The notes under the pieces are model-generated. The model was not told the DNA's origin. It made no database searches and was given only the letters and a program-made list of their open reading frames with translations. DNA of 38,661 nt, from NCBI GenBank assembly GCA_026260175.1, contig JAKCWW010000495.1, positions 7,053 through 45,713 on the forward strand, given 5' to 3'. Within the stretch, counting starts at the first letter, position 1; each line of letters opens with the position of its first letter. The position numbers and the translations under genes were made by a program. Positions 1 through 10,090 of this stretch are shown here, in pieces. Origin of the DNA: Reticulitermes lucifugus. Taxonomy: Eukaryota > Arthropoda > Insecta > Blattodea > Rhinotermitidae.

Positions 1-104
1 TTTCACCATATTTGTTTTTACTGGTGCCACCCCTGTTCTAATGCTGTTAAGAGATTTCCAAGTTGTGGTAAGATATTCTACATCACCCATGCTTTATAGC
101 AGGT

Positions 105-225
105 CAGTACGTACTTACGTGAAGATAACTACAGTATCTCTAGTACAGTACGTACTTACGTGACGATAACTACAGTGTCTGTAGTACAGTACGTACTTAC
201 GTGACGATAACTACAGTATCTCTAG
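105..225. repeat. 41-bp tandem repeat, three copies
   Basis: Units run 105-145, 146-186 and 187-225 (the last is 39 bp). Each begins CAGTACGTACTTACGTGA and ends near ATCTCTAGTA. Units differ at only a few bases, so the array is young or homogenised. Each unit contains the self-complementary octamer GTACGTAC. There are no unique spacers between copies, so this is a minisatellite and not a CRISPR array. Confidence 0.95.
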
Positions 226-548
226 CGTTCTTTGGAATGACCAAGTTGCTACCTGCTTTTCTGGAAAAATTTGTGTCCGTTTCGACGACAATGAAAATTC
301 TGCCTGATATTTCTTTAAGAGCCGTGGGCACTCACTGCAAGGAGCAGCTAGCACGCCAAGTGTCATGGCGTGGTAATCCTAAAGAGCTACTCGTAAATAT
401 TTCGAAGTTGCTCAAATGATTGGAATTACATAGGCCTGTCGGTCCTATAATTGTGTCCCGTACCGTAGCAGGGCGCTTTAACAGTGTAAGTTGCATGCAG
501 TTTGTCTTACTAATAAAGCAGTCCATTGTGGGAATTATTCTCGTAGAT
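226..548. other. anonymous DNA, nothing recognised
   Basis: A 72-codon open frame spans 201-419, but it begins inside the tandem repeat and shows no motif that I recognise. No RNA gene or repeat was seen between the minisatellite and the hammerhead-like relic at 549. Confidence 0.5.
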
Positions 549-600
549 CTCCCTGGTTGTTGAATACGAAGGCGGTATTCTCCTTCGAAACGTTGGGAAT
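549..600 (+). ncRNA. degenerate hammerhead-like motif (copy A)
   Basis: Stem II is intact: GAAGG 568-572 pairs with CCTTC 582-586 around a 9-nt loop. It is followed directly by GAA (587-589), the palindrome ACGT (590-593) and T594, the order expected for G12-A13-A14, stem III and position 17. The upstream half is decayed: TTGAATA (560-566) stands where CTGAAGA is found in better copies, and a short insertion separates it from CCC (551-553), which could have paired with GGG 595-597. The stem sequence differs from the other copies but remains paired. Not expected to be active. Confidence 0.3.
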
Positions 601-619
601 GGGCAACCCTTCTATTCAG

Positions 620-895
620 TGCAACGGGAGCCGAGATTGCGACTCGCAGCGGGCTGGAAGGTTTGAACCCCGGTGGGGACAAGAGAGTTGTTTTTCTCCA
701 CACTCGTCCAGGCCGGCCCTGGGGTCTACCCAGCCTCCTGTACAGTGGGTGCCGGGGCTCTTTCCCGGGGGTAAAGGTCCGTTGCGTGGCGTTGGCCCGC
801 CACCCCATATTGTGTTGAGGTTAAGAATGATAAGAGCTATACCTCTACTGCCATGGTATGTTATGGGTAGACCTTTACCTTTACTGAGCATAACA
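620..895 (+). mobile_element. tRNA-derived SINE, family S1 (copy 1)
   Basis: The head retains a B-box-like GGTTTGAACCC (660-670); the A box is poorly preserved. The body (CGTCCAGGCCGGCCCTGGGG, then CCCGGGGGTAAAG, then GCGTGGCGTTGGCCCGCCACC) matches the S1 copies at 3285 and 17976. The end reads ACCTTTACCTTTACT, the usual S1 terminus. The core hairpin is partly kept: loop 837-842 with four pairs. Open frames on both strands here are artefacts of a non-coding repeat. No target-site duplication was found. Confidence 0.8.
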
Positions 896-959
896 ATCAA
901 GAAGATCTGAATTCTCAAAGCCGTACGGCCGTACACTTCGAGAAATAGATCAGAAACAC

Positions 960-1345
960 ATGGAAAGTTTTCAAATGTGGTGCTGAAGAAGATTTGGAAG
1001 ATATTTTAACCGATCGTGTGAAAAATGAAGAAGTGTTACGTACAGTTGAGAAGGAGAGGAATGTCCTACGTACACTAAAAAGAAGGAAGACTAACTGGAT
1101 TGGTCACATCTTGCCTGGGAACTGCCTTCTAAAGCGCTATATTGAAGGAAAGATGGAGAGAAGTATAGAAGTGACGGTAAGACGAAGAAGAAGATGTAAG
1201 CAGATACTGGATGACCTTAAGGAACAGAGAGAATACTGGAAATTAAAAGAAAAAGCACTAGCTCGCACTCTTTGGATAACTTGCTTTGGAAGAGGCTATG
1301 GACCTGTCGTAAGACTGCCTGCGCAAAGAATGAATGAATGTTAAT
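960..1345 (+). pseudogene. 3' end of a decayed non-LTR retrotransposon (LINE ORF2 C-terminus)
   Basis: An open stretch from 994 to 1341 encodes about 116 residues of a LINE ORF2 C-terminal tail. It has the sequence NWIGHILPGNCLLKRYIEGK followed by an Arg-rich run, then LDDLKEQREYWKLKEKAL and a final RTLW...CFGRGYGPVVR. I recognise this as the conserved tail of an insect LINE that lies beyond the reverse transcriptase. Upstream, the frame KHMESFQMWC is joined to it through a TGA stop (985-987) and a one-base shift just before 994. Everything 5' of about 960 is missing, as expected of a 5'-truncated insertion. The terminus is a short GAAT repeat (1328-1339), a typical simple-repeat LINE tail. 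The retained tail is non-functional alone because it has no endonuclease or RT domain. Confidence 0.75.
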
Positions 1346-1981
1346 AACTCTTATCCCGAATAAGATCATTCTGTTATCACACATTGGCAGTACTGTAGTA
1401 ATGACGTTACTTTTGGTCTGGTTCCCTGGGGGCTGTGAAATACGTGACAGGAGCTGCGCATATCGTAAATGGTTGAGGGTTATAAGGAAATCGGACTGGA
1501 TATTGCAGTACGTCGTTTGAAACGATATGTAGAATTAGTAATTTGACATTAGTTCTGCCGAAGTTATTTACACATTCCCGGTGCTTCCTCTTGAATTAGT
1601 CATTTCCAGGCTATCTGAACAAGTGAGCCTGATAAAAGGCGAGGAGATATCGTAGGAAATATGCTGTGAAAGGTATCTAAAATCCACTGTCCTTGATATT
1701 CGCTGAAGCTGTTTCCGTGTCACCTGCGAACACTGCCTGTCGTTGTTGGTCGCGCGGTGTAAGTTGGGCAAAATCTTAGAAACTTGGAATGCGAATGGAA
1801 TTGTGTGGCGGAGTCCCGCCCGCGGCATAGAAGTGTGGCCGCGGTGTCCTCTGTTCTGTCGAGAGACGTGAAGGTGCTGTGTGGAATGTCGAGCAGGTTA
1901 AATGAACAGAAAGAACACCACTAACTAAAACATGTAGTCGTGAATCGAGCAAGAAAATAATGTGTTCATATTAGTAACCCA
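1346..1981. other. anonymous DNA, nothing recognised
   Basis: Short open frames occur at 1338-1520 (+) and 1568-1828 (-). Neither has a recognisable domain or convincing splice context. No repeat was recognised. Confidence 0.5.
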
Positions 1982-2240
1982 TTATAACACAAATGAAAGT
2001 ACTTTTGTTCTGTCCAATGTCCTTCTGGTAAGAACAACATGTAGATGAAAATGAGTATGGAGCATTGGTGGAATGATAGTGACAGGGGAAAACCGAAGTA
2101 CTCGGAGGAAAGCCTCTCCCAGTGCCACTTTGTCCATCACTAATTTCACAAGGACCGACCTGGGATCGAAACCGGCCCTCCGCGGTGAGAGGTCGGCGAT
2201 TAACCACCTGAGCCATCATTGTACGGCCTTATAAGACAAA
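1982..2240 (-). mobile_element. tRNA-derived SINE, family S3 (copy 1), with imperfect TSD
   Basis: On the minus strand the head carries an A box TGGCTCAGGTGG (plus-strand 2204-2215) and a B-box-like GGTTTCGATCCC (2162-2173). The body matches the better copy at 11530-11802, including the GAGGAAAGCC / ACCGAAGTACTCGG region. Flanks are TTATAACACAAA (1982-1993) and TTATAAGACAAA (2229-2240), matching at 11 of 12 bases and best read as an aged target-site duplication. This copy is more diverged than the one at 11518. Confidence 0.8.
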
Positions 2241-3284
2241 AACGTGTAAATAATATAGGCTATAGAAAGTCGAGCGTTGCCTCCCGGAAAACATCGCATC
2301 TCAGTTACTCGAATAATTTGTTTAATTGTGGATTAGGAAACGCCTTGTTCCGAAAACTAAACTAACCACACAACATAAACTCTACGGACGAAACGTTGTT
2401 GGATGTAACGTTAAAGCAATCGGTACACATGGTTACCACTGGTCTATAATGAGTTAAGTACAGCGTCAGTCAGGCTACATATCACGTTACAAGCTCTCTT
2501 CCAAGTATTATGGACAGGCCTACCGGAAACTTTCTATAAAAAGAGTGTGCCGGTAAACAACACGCAACTTGTAATAATTATGCACATAACATTATTAGTA
2601 CCGACAGAGCGATTCCTGTCACGGCCCTGTCTATTGTAAAGCTTTCTAAATCCCCTCTGAGACAGACGGTAGAATCGTAAGGCCATTGCCGTCTCGAAAT
2701 GACATGCAAAAACCTGGAAATACGTCCAGTCTACTGTTTTTCCAGTTTGCAAGCAAAGATGAACGTATTCATTTAATATTGCATCAGTCGGCTACAGCAT
2801 ATTCTGATCTCAAGTTTTGACGTTTAAGGAGCCAAGCAGTACGCTGCATTTTCGCCATCCCTCCAAAATAACTGTGCCAAGGCACACGTTCTTCTCTTCG
2901 CAATTGACTCGAAGCTTCAAGATTTTATTGTAACACAGTGTAGTTTGGCATGTATGCGCCGAAGTTGCGGTGGAGCCTATAGACTAAACTACGGGGCCCC
3001 ATATCCCTAAAGAGTGGAATCTAGCAGTACCATTGTCACAACCTTAAATCTTGCTTCGAAACTTAGTTAACTAGATTATTTAACCACATTGTAGAAAGTT
3101 ATAGGTTGTTTAGGGGCTAAAGAACACGACATATAGACTATGGGGTCTGTATAAATTATCAAGGTTGGGGAAGTATGTGGTTGTGTCTTACTTCCAGGTA
3201 CTATTCCGGAAGTTCCTCGAAAGTAAAGTAAAGGTTAAGCTGTCCTTGTGCACGCCCTGCAGGCATATGGGGTACTGTGTGGAG
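2241..3284. other. anonymous AT-rich DNA, nothing recognised
   Basis: Only short, motif-free open frames occur, the longest being 2534-2752 on the minus strand. A CGAAACG at 2390 lacks the surrounding stem of the hammerhead-like family. No repeat or RNA gene was recognised. Confidence 0.5.
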
Positions 3285-3564
3285 GTGAAAGTAGGCCGGG
3301 ATAGCATAGTCCTTATAACAACCCGCTACGGGCTGGATCGAATCCCGATGGGGGCGAGATTTTCCGCATGCGTCCGGACCGGTGCTGGAGCCCACCCTGC
3401 CTCTTCTAAAATGGGTACCGAGACTCGTTCCCGGGGGTAAAGCAGGCGGGGCGTGGTGTTGACCACCCACCCCCATCTGCTGCCGAGGTTAAAGAAAGAG
3501 TAGAGCTATATTTCTAGTCCCCTCTGGGTCTTCATGGCCTGTTCTAGGATGAACTTCGCCTTTT
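3285..3564 (+). mobile_element. tRNA-derived SINE, family S1 (copy 2)
   Basis: The head has GATAGCATAGTCC (A-box region, about 3299-3311) and the B-box-like GGATCGAATCC (3335-3345). The body follows in S1 order: GGGGCGAGATTTTCC, CGTCCGGACCGG, TTCCCGGGGGTAAAG, GGGGCGTGGTGTTGACCACC, then the CCGAGGTTAAAGAAAGAG core. The core hairpin is TAGAG 3501-3505 paired with TTCTA 3512-3516 around a 6-nt loop, with one G-U pair. The 3' end (CCCCTCTGGGTCTTCATGGC, then a CTTTTA terminus) matches the antisense fragment at 17424-17479. The overlapping open frames on both strands are repeat-derived and are not genes. Confidence 0.85.
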
Positions 3565-4239
3565 AGATGAAACAGAAAAGTCAACTTTATAGCGCGAAGG
3601 AAGAGCTCCTGGTACCCGTTCAGTGGGAGAATGGTTGCACCCCGAAGCCGATCTGGACAATGACAAATGTCTTGGCCCTGGCAAGACATTTGTCACCACG
3701 ATTCTGCGGTCGCCCGGTCATAACGTAGTAAATATACCGGCTCCTCAAAGGACAGAGGAAAGCATTGAAATCTAATTTGGAGTAGCCGGTACTTTGGTCA
3801 AACTAGGGACCTTCTAAACCCACGAAAGATGCTTCATAGATGTTCGGAGGCAGCGGACTCACCTTCTGTGATGCTCTAAATTTTCACTTGTTTTTTTTTC
3901 TTTTAGTCTAAAATCCTGTACTTTCGTCACACTCTTTGCACCCATAAAATAAATGGTATATTTACGTGGCATTACTTACACTGATGTATAGACAGAAGAA
4001 ATATGATAGCCAGTCTGCACGCCCTCATGCTGCAGACCATGAACATTTCACTAAATTACATTAGTTACGCATGAAAATAAAACGGACCATTAAATAGTAG
4101 AGATAAGTCTGAGATGTTAAGAAAACCATAAAACGTCTCAGGAAGAAGATAACCCCAATCACTTAAATGCCATGTTGTAGGCAAGCGAGCGTGAGTTTGG
4201 TTTTTGCACTGTTTTATATGTTGATTTTTTCTCAGCCAG
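3565..4239. other. anonymous DNA with one strong hairpin
   Basis: Apart from the inverted repeat at 3661-3695 nothing was recognised. A minus-strand open frame over 3489-3689 includes S1 tail sequence and has no recognisable motif. Confidence 0.5.
3661..3695. repeat. perfect 14-bp inverted repeat with 7-nt loop
   Basis: TGACAAATGTCTTG (3661-3674) pairs perfectly with CAAGACATTTGTCA (3682-3695). The loop is GCCCTGG. It lies about 100 bp beyond an S1 SINE and belongs to no repeat family that I could find elsewhere in the window. Confidence 0.9.
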
Positions 4240-4345
4240 TGAAACTACAGGTTGCAAACGGACCAGGATTTGAATCCCTGTGGGCGTCGTTTGAATACCC
4301 TCAGGTGAATATTGGTGCGTACGCAGGCCAAGGGGGTGTGGAGAA
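4240..4345 (+). mobile_element. possible tRNA-like/SINE relic
   Basis: A B-box-like GGATTTGAATCCC (about 4265-4277) is followed by TGTGGGCG, resembling the base after the B box in S1 copies. No convincing A box, body or terminus is visible, so this could be chance. Confidence 0.25.
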
Positions 4346-4494
4346 TTAGATAACGAGTAGACGTACAAACTGCATGATGATGTGGCACTTAAACATTTTT
4401 TATGCCTGAGATTACAGTGGGCTGCTCACGAAGTAAGGATGAATGATTCTCGTATCCAACCCCTCCCCACAGTAATAGGTGGATGTTTCAGAGG

Positions 4495-4690
4495 AAAAAG
4501 GCCCGTAGAAAAGCCCAAAGGAAGATGGCAGAATACTGTTGCAGCGATTCCGTAAATAAGCTCCAGACACGGAGCTGGAATGAGGTAGCGAGGAACAGAG
4601 AATTTTGGAGGAAGGAGATGGTGTGGCCGTGACCCGAACACGGGCCGAGGAGCCGTAGAAGAAGAAGAAGAATAAGATAAGTATTGTTTC
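4495..4690 (+). pseudogene. 3' end of a second decayed LINE
   Basis: Two short frames read as a LINE ORF2 C-terminal tail. RPVEKPKGRWQNTVAA (from about 4499) continues, after a one-base frame change near 4543-4547, as DSVNKLQTRSWNEVARNREF followed by WRKEMVWP and a stop. The pattern (Gly/Lys-rich RPxGKPKGRW, then RxWxxxARxREFWRK) is typical of insect LINE tails and differs from the relic at 960. It ends in an A-rich GAAGAAGAAGAAGAATAA tail. The 5' part is absent. Confidence 0.5.
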
Positions 4691-6139
4691 AATTAATTTT
4701 TCTCATCGCCTCGACTGGACACTTTGGAACCTACCCAGGCTGTCATTCCAGTGAGCTTGTATTGTTACAGAAATGAATACGTGAAAGTATATTTCGTGGG
4801 TATATTTATTCCACGAGTAGAAATTCCAAATATCACACACAACGTGGCTTTCCCGGAAGCAGAAATAAAATTTGCTCTACGTTCAAAACGTCTTGATGGG
4901 AAGAGAACGAACTCTTATAACAAATTGGGAAATGTCTGCAGGGTGTAACACTGCTAGTCTCCACAGTGCGTTCGTTTTGTATACTTTGTGTGAATAACTC
5001 AGATCGCACCGAAGTCAAGAACTAAGCCCTGGGCACAGCAGATGTGACGTAATAAAGTAATCCTTGAGACGAACTTTCAGAAAATATCCACGAACCCACA
5101 GAGTAAATTTTCTACATAAATATGACGTAGCGACTTTTCTCAATCCGTAACTCTCCTGTCTTGCACTCAGGAGGTGCTCGTTTTGAGTCTCAGCGGGGAC
5201 GTCGCGCACCTGAGTAAGATTTTACGTAGTTTTCCTCAGTCTGTCCACGCAGATTCCTGAAGGATGCTTTAAATTTTGCCACAGCTGCTACCTTCCGCTT
5301 TCTTTCCAGTTCATTATATTCAGTAATTCGACGTTATGTACTCTAGTCTGACTTACTAACAACGTCGGTTAATACATTACAAATAAACAAATGTGTTCTT
5401 GTCCACCAATCATAGGGTGTAGCCTAAGACTGTGTATGTCTAATTCCGTTCGAGCAGTTTGGTCACGGGTTCGGAACCTTATTGGTGCACAAATAGTCGC
5501 TCTTATTGGTCTGTGTTGGCCTTCTTGATAATGTGCCCTTTACATGTCGTATTCAAGAATGTAAAGTGTCTGAACTAGAGGAAACCAAAGCTCGAAGTTG
5601 TAACCCGTATATTTGTCTGGAGTCTATTTAATGACTATATCAATACCATGGACCAGGGGTCCACAAATCCCGGGCGGCAGGTTGTCTGGGTCACTAAACT
5701 TTCTACGGTGGCACCTGATATTTGTGGGTCCTCAGTGAGGAACGTGTTTCATGTCACCCTTCTGGGGCCTAGAATTTTGAGGTGGCTCCTGGATTTTTTG
5801 GGGAGGAAAATTTATGGACTCGTGCGTTGCCTGATTTTTGTTCAGTATCCGAATTTCTGTGATAAAAGCAATCAGTGACTTTCCCAGCAATTAATTATAT
5901 TTTACTGCAATAGCTTTATTGCTACACACTGTCAGTCATTTCTATTGGAACTTACGATACACGATGTTACTTATCAGTGCGAGATAAATGTTATCTTCAG
6001 ATTATAAAGTTTCCTTATAAAATTTATTTTTAACTGTGGGTTAAATTGATTGAGCTCAACTTTCGGATAATGGCAAGTGTCCCTCAAATTACTGCGATTA
6101 GCTGCCGTTCTCATCATTTAAAAAAGTATCTTGCATTAT
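4691..6139. other. anonymous DNA, nothing firm
   Basis: A G/T-rich open frame at 5648-5878 (+, 76 codons) resembles repeat-derived hypothetical proteins that I remember from insect genomes. I cannot name an element, and no second copy exists in this window. No RNA gene was recognised. Confidence 0.4.
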
Positions 6140-6215
6140 GTTTGAGGATGGTGTCAATAGGATCGAACGCTGGACCTCCTGAATACAATGATAGTATGTT
6201 AACCCATTTGTCAGC
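6140..6215 (-). mobile_element. tRNA-like SINE-head relic
   Basis: On the minus strand GGGTTAACATACTATCATTG is followed by CAGGAGGTCCAGCGTTCGATCC, which has the layout of a tRNA anticodon arm and T arm with a B-box-like GCGTTCGATCC. The acceptor stem is not recoverable, so this is a tRNA-derived SINE relic and not a tRNA gene. Confidence 0.35.
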
Positions 6216-6435
6216 GTTAGCTGTTGTAAGTGTGCTTATGTTACTGTTGTGGTTATATCCTGTCTCGTAGTTCAGCACGCCGTGTGAAACTCATGTCTGG
6301 CTACTGACGTATTACCTTATTATGATAAACTAGCCACGTGCAAGTCAAGGAAGAGCTGACACAATATCCACGCTCTAATCTACGTCCTGTTTCATCATTT
6401 TCTTCGTTCAAGATGTTTTATTAAATCATTGTACC

Positions 6436-6870
6436 AGGAGTGGCCAGCTACAGCAGCTCTGGTAGTCGCACATTTACGAATAACTTGGACAACAGACACA
6501 TCTGTGTGAAGTCAAACGTACGGTACCAACACTTCTCATTTATTGAGATAATGTAGCCAGCGCTTTCTGTGAGCGTCACAAGGACCTGCTACTTGTTGGG
6601 GAATCCGCGAAATCGGTAACAAAATTAATTTTATCCCCATATTTGATGGATTCTTTTTTTCTGTCCATCCAACTGCAGTGGTTAGCTTCAATTACGAGTC
6701 TCCTTTATTTACAAAATCTTTCGAAATGCCCTTTACAGTCAGCCTGAAGTACATATAAAATATATGAATATTGTCTTTTAAAGTTAACTTGCGCTAGCCG
6801 CACCAGTGACCTGAACAAGCCGCGTTGTGGTAACCCTTGCATTACATTCTTGGTTATTAAATTACTGTCG
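6436..6870 (+). mobile_element. hAT-like non-autonomous element, degenerate
   Basis: CCAGGAGTGGCCAGCTACAG with AGCTCTGGTAGTCGC resembles the terminal motif of many hAT elements (CAGGGGTGGCCA, then GCTC..GAGCC). Downstream, CCCTTTACAGTCAGCC (6727-6742) resembles CCTTTCACGGCCAGCC (14546-14561) in the element beginning at 14379, so the two are probably one family. There is no transposase frame and the right end is not defined. Confidence 0.35.
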
Positions 6871-7199
6871 CATTTTAAACGTTTCAGATTCACTAATCAC
6901 AACACACAATATATAGTAAAGTTTTTCAGTAGGTTGGCCAATGTGGTTGATGCTTTTATCATTGGCACTATGTATTATGTGCTATGAAGTATATTAACCA
7001 CTTATAAATTATGTACTTACACAAAAAAACAAGCCTATTAAATACAATCGCAATAGTCACTTAAACATGACTACACAACTAAACAGTTTTCCATGTTATG
7101 AAATTACATCCGGTAACAACAGAAACCTTCGGTCATGCCAACCGGGGTTTGACATCACATCCCAACCCCGTAACCATGGCACACACCAACATGACTCTC

Positions 7200-7660
7200 A
7201 CGCCAAGGGCGCGACTCACATGCTGTATAATATAATTCAGTTACAGAATGATTGTTCTTTCTATGTGCATATTTCTGCCTTATCCTCTTGTATTCGATGA
7301 CTCTTGTTCCAGGAGTGTTCTTCTATGCCGGACTTTGATTTTTCTCCCGTTGTTGTGTTGTGCCTGTGATCGCTGATTCACATTTGAACCAAGTTGCATG
7401 TTCCTTCCGCATTCACATGGCATGCTGTACATGCAGTTTCTGTATATCTGCACGTCCTTGCTTGATATGGCCATTGTGATCTGAATGCTGCTCGTATGTG
7501 AATTATTTGTGATATTCCCGGTCTCTTCTGTTGCTGTATGGCTAACCACTTCTGTCTTTTGTTGAAATTATTGTTTGTTAATTTCGAAATGTGTCCTTTT
7601 TCCATTAATGTGTTATTTAGAGATGTTTGTTTCTCCTTCATTCCACATTTGTGCACCAGC
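7200..7660 (-). pseudogene. possible decayed Penelope-like element C-terminus (GIY-YIG region)
   Basis: Minus-strand frames contain CMYSMPCECGRN (about 7395-7440), resembling the VYxIPCECG motif at the start of the GIY-YIG endonuclease domain of Penelope-like retroelements. About 20 residues on, QRSQAQHNNGRKIKVRHRRT and LLEQESS resemble the later part of that domain, with its H..N/GHxIxF or W segment followed by LxxExxxxxR. The Tyr-Ile-Gly block between them is absent or mutated, stops and frame changes interrupt the region, and no RT domain is visible upstream. The assignment rests on short motifs recalled from memory. If right, it would be a relic of the element class known to carry hammerhead motifs. 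Confidence 0.35.
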
Positions 7661-7727
7661 TGTTATTGAAACCTATTGGTGCATGTTTGCACTCTCTGTT
7701 TGTATATTAGCGCAAGGAAATATCGAG

Positions 7728-7813
7728 TTCATGTTACATAATGTTACTCTGTTTGTCAAAACGTAATCAGTTTATGTTACGTAATGTAACTCTGTTTGTC
7801 AAAACGTAATCAG
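7728..7813. repeat. 43-bp direct tandem duplication
   Basis: Units 7728-7770 and 7771-7813 are identical except for a few substitutions in the first half. Both end in TCTGTTTGTCAAAACGTAAT plus CAG. Two copies only. Confidence 0.95.
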
Positions 7814-8099
7814 AACCCCCTTCCACGTTAACTTATTAGCACTCTTAAGAAACTCAAGTCGCGATTTTAAAGCTTAGCATATAGGAACGCAAGGAAACAT
7901 GTGCCATTGGTAAAATGATTGGGAATGTCTCGTTCTGTCGAAAAAACTGTGTGGGTGCCTCCCCACCCTTTTACCTGAGTACGGAAACAGATTAAATTCC
8001 CAAAAGTCTTCGTTTTGAATGGGAAATGATAGACAAGTCCAGAAACTCAGTAACCTTAGATGTAATGTGCCATCGTCAGAGCCCGTTACCACCTGAATG

Positions 8100-9046
8100 G
8101 TAAAATTTATCTCTTCTGGAAACCCTGGCCTAATGAATCCAGAAATATAATCTTAGTCTTTAATTAATACATTTTACAGTCTTTATGCAGAGTGTTAATT
8201 CTATCACGAAGAGTTAACTGGTCAGTTCTCATACTGTCCATTTGCAAGATGGAATTAATCACTGGTGGGTATCCAGAAACTTAGAACGCCAGCGTTTGTG
8301 GGGGGGGGGGCGCGGTGGAATTTGTGACAAAACCATTCAAGTCAAGAGCTGTATGTTTTCCTGAGTACCGTAACTCACTGCAACACGTTGTTTTGATCAA
8401 TGAATGTGGGTCTCACTTTTCACGGAAGAATTTTTGTCGTAAAGAATTATTTTGCCGGAAAAATTAATTACTTTTTATTGTGCTGAATTTTACACCGATG
8501 CTTTCCGTGTAGCTGCAGTCACAGTGTCTTATAAAACCCGATAGCGTTTTAAAATAAATTATCTTTACATTGTATCGTACTTCCATTAATTTTACTGTCA
8601 TGTATGTGTGTGAGTACACTTATGCACGTAAATTAGCTCGAAAGATTGTAATTGCATTGCAGTGTATGTGGTTGTGATACACAAGATTCAGTAAGTGCTA
8701 TATTTTGAAATGTTCCGTTTTCGTATGTAAAAACAACCGTGCAGTGAGACGTGAAACATGGCGTTTGTATAGTGTCCGGAACAGAAAGTTTTCAGTTTAA
8801 TATTAGTAATTCTGACTGCTACAGGAACTGACAAGCTTAGAATTTGTCGAATTTTGTCCGTACTTGTAGACGTACAGTAACAAGAAACGTCAATAAAATG
8901 CACAGCGCACTTTTTGTTTATGAAATATGCTAGTACATTAGTAGACTATAGTAAACGAAGGTCATTCTTCTTAACCCAGTTGTGTTACATGCATAGGACA
9001 ACATCTGGTGAGACTTGGGGTTCTCAGGCGATGAAGGTGTAGATTA
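8100..9046. other. anonymous DNA with an 11-base G run
   Basis: A run of 11 G at 8300-8310 is the only low-complexity feature. No gene, tRNA-like region or SINE was recognised. Confidence 0.5.
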
Positions 9047-9130
9047 TGGTCTTCTGGGTTAGCGTGCTGTGCACTCTGGTAGCTGGTTACTAAGATTTCG
9101 GAGGAGCCTGCTGCCTCCATATTCAGGGTT
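9047..9130 (-). ncRNA. degenerate hammerhead-like motif with tail (copy B)
   Basis: Minus strand: CTGAATA (9126-9120; one change from CTGAAGA), an extra T, stem II GGAGG (9118-9114) paired with CCTCC (9104-9100), then GAAA (9099-9096). The stem III/cleavage region is mutated (TCT where CGTC is expected). After it comes the tail that accompanies several copies: GTAACC..CTACCAGA.., ending near CCCAGAAGACCA. Two core changes make activity unlikely. Confidence 0.45.
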
Positions 9131-9599
9131 GGAATAGCAACTGGAAATGAGAAGCGATATTGGTCAGATAAAAAATAAAGACCTTATATATCTGCTTTGC
9201 GATTCCAGTAGCATTGCAGAGGGGTGGAAAAATTACTTTAAGGGAGTAATGAACATCATGAAGCTGACAAATTTAGATGACCTGCAACACACACTGCCGA
9301 ACGGTTAGCAATATTCCGTCGTTGGGTAAGTTCTGGAAGCATGCTCGCACCACTTCAGGCAGACTGTTGACAGCTCACAAGACAGGAGTTTGTGTTTCTT
9401 CTTCGTGTTCGCTAATTAGTATCCCCACCGTTATGTTGTTAGCATCTGGGGGATTTCGCGTGAGTCTAGGCTCGCTTAGGACTCGCATTCGAAGTGCCCT
9501 GGATCAGTTGTAAAGGCTTTATGGTCTTCCTCAGGCTAGTGCTGTGACACTGTAATAAAATAACACAGTCACATTGCTTCGTCAAATATATTAAAATTT
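9131..9599. other. anonymous DNA, nothing recognised
   Basis: A 78-codon open frame at 9277-9513 (+) has no motif or splice context that I trust. Confidence 0.4.
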
Positions 9600-9630
9600 C
9601 ATGTTGCTCATTTAGTTCCGGAGCAACATG
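9600..9630. repeat. perfect 10-bp inverted repeat with 11-nt loop
   Basis: CATGTTGCTC (9600-9609) pairs with GAGCAACATG (9621-9630). It stands alone and is assigned to no family. Confidence 0.85.
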
Positions 9631-9810
9631 TTAGAAACTTAAACTGTAGAAACATTAATTTAAATTATGCTATCATTATCAGTAATCAGTAAAACGTTAC
9701 AGCATCTTTCAAACATATTTGTTGCAATTCCCATTCCCTACAGTTCTTCCTTTTCTGACATACTAGACGTCTGCTACCAGTTCCCTGCACAGAGTGTTCC
9801 TTACATAAAT

Positions 9811-9912
9811 ACAGGCATACATACATATACACATACGTACATACATACATATACACATACGTACATACATACATATACACATACGTACATATACACATAC
9901 ATATGCACATAC

Positions 9913-9943
<31 letters not shown>

Positions 9944-10090
9944 CATACATACATACATACACACATGCATACATACATACATACACACATACAGACATAC
10001 ATACATACATACATACATACACACATGCATACATACATACATACACACATACAGACATACATACATACATACACACATACACACACATTC
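9811..10090. repeat. compound (ACAT)n/(CATA)n microsatellite with higher-order units
   Basis: A tetranucleotide array of about 280 bp. The left part has 24-bp units beginning ACATACGTACATACATACAT (9831-9854 and 9855-9878). The right part holds two adjacent 60-bp units, 9961-10020 and 10021-10080, that match at 59 of 60 bases. Because a 4-bp repeat without stop codons is open in several frames on both strands, the Tyr/Ile/His/Thr-rich and Val/Cys/Met-rich open frames here are artefacts. Confidence 0.97.

Noticed and set aside
105-225. Possible CRISPR array
   Set aside because: Repeats are directly adjacent without spacers and the DNA is clearly eukaryotic.
332-936. Open frames of 106-158 codons on both strands (for example 332-808 -)
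   Set aside because: They overlap the S1 SINE and the hammerhead-like relic. Both strands are open in the GC-rich repeat and no domain is present.
2385-2405. CGAAACGTTG as another hammerhead-like copy
   Set aside because: There is no paired stem before it and no CTGANGA in range.
5985-6005. CTGAAGATAACATTTATC on the minus strand as a hammerhead core
   Set aside because: The stem GATAA/TTATC is followed by TCGCAC and not GAAA, so the catalytic core is incomplete.
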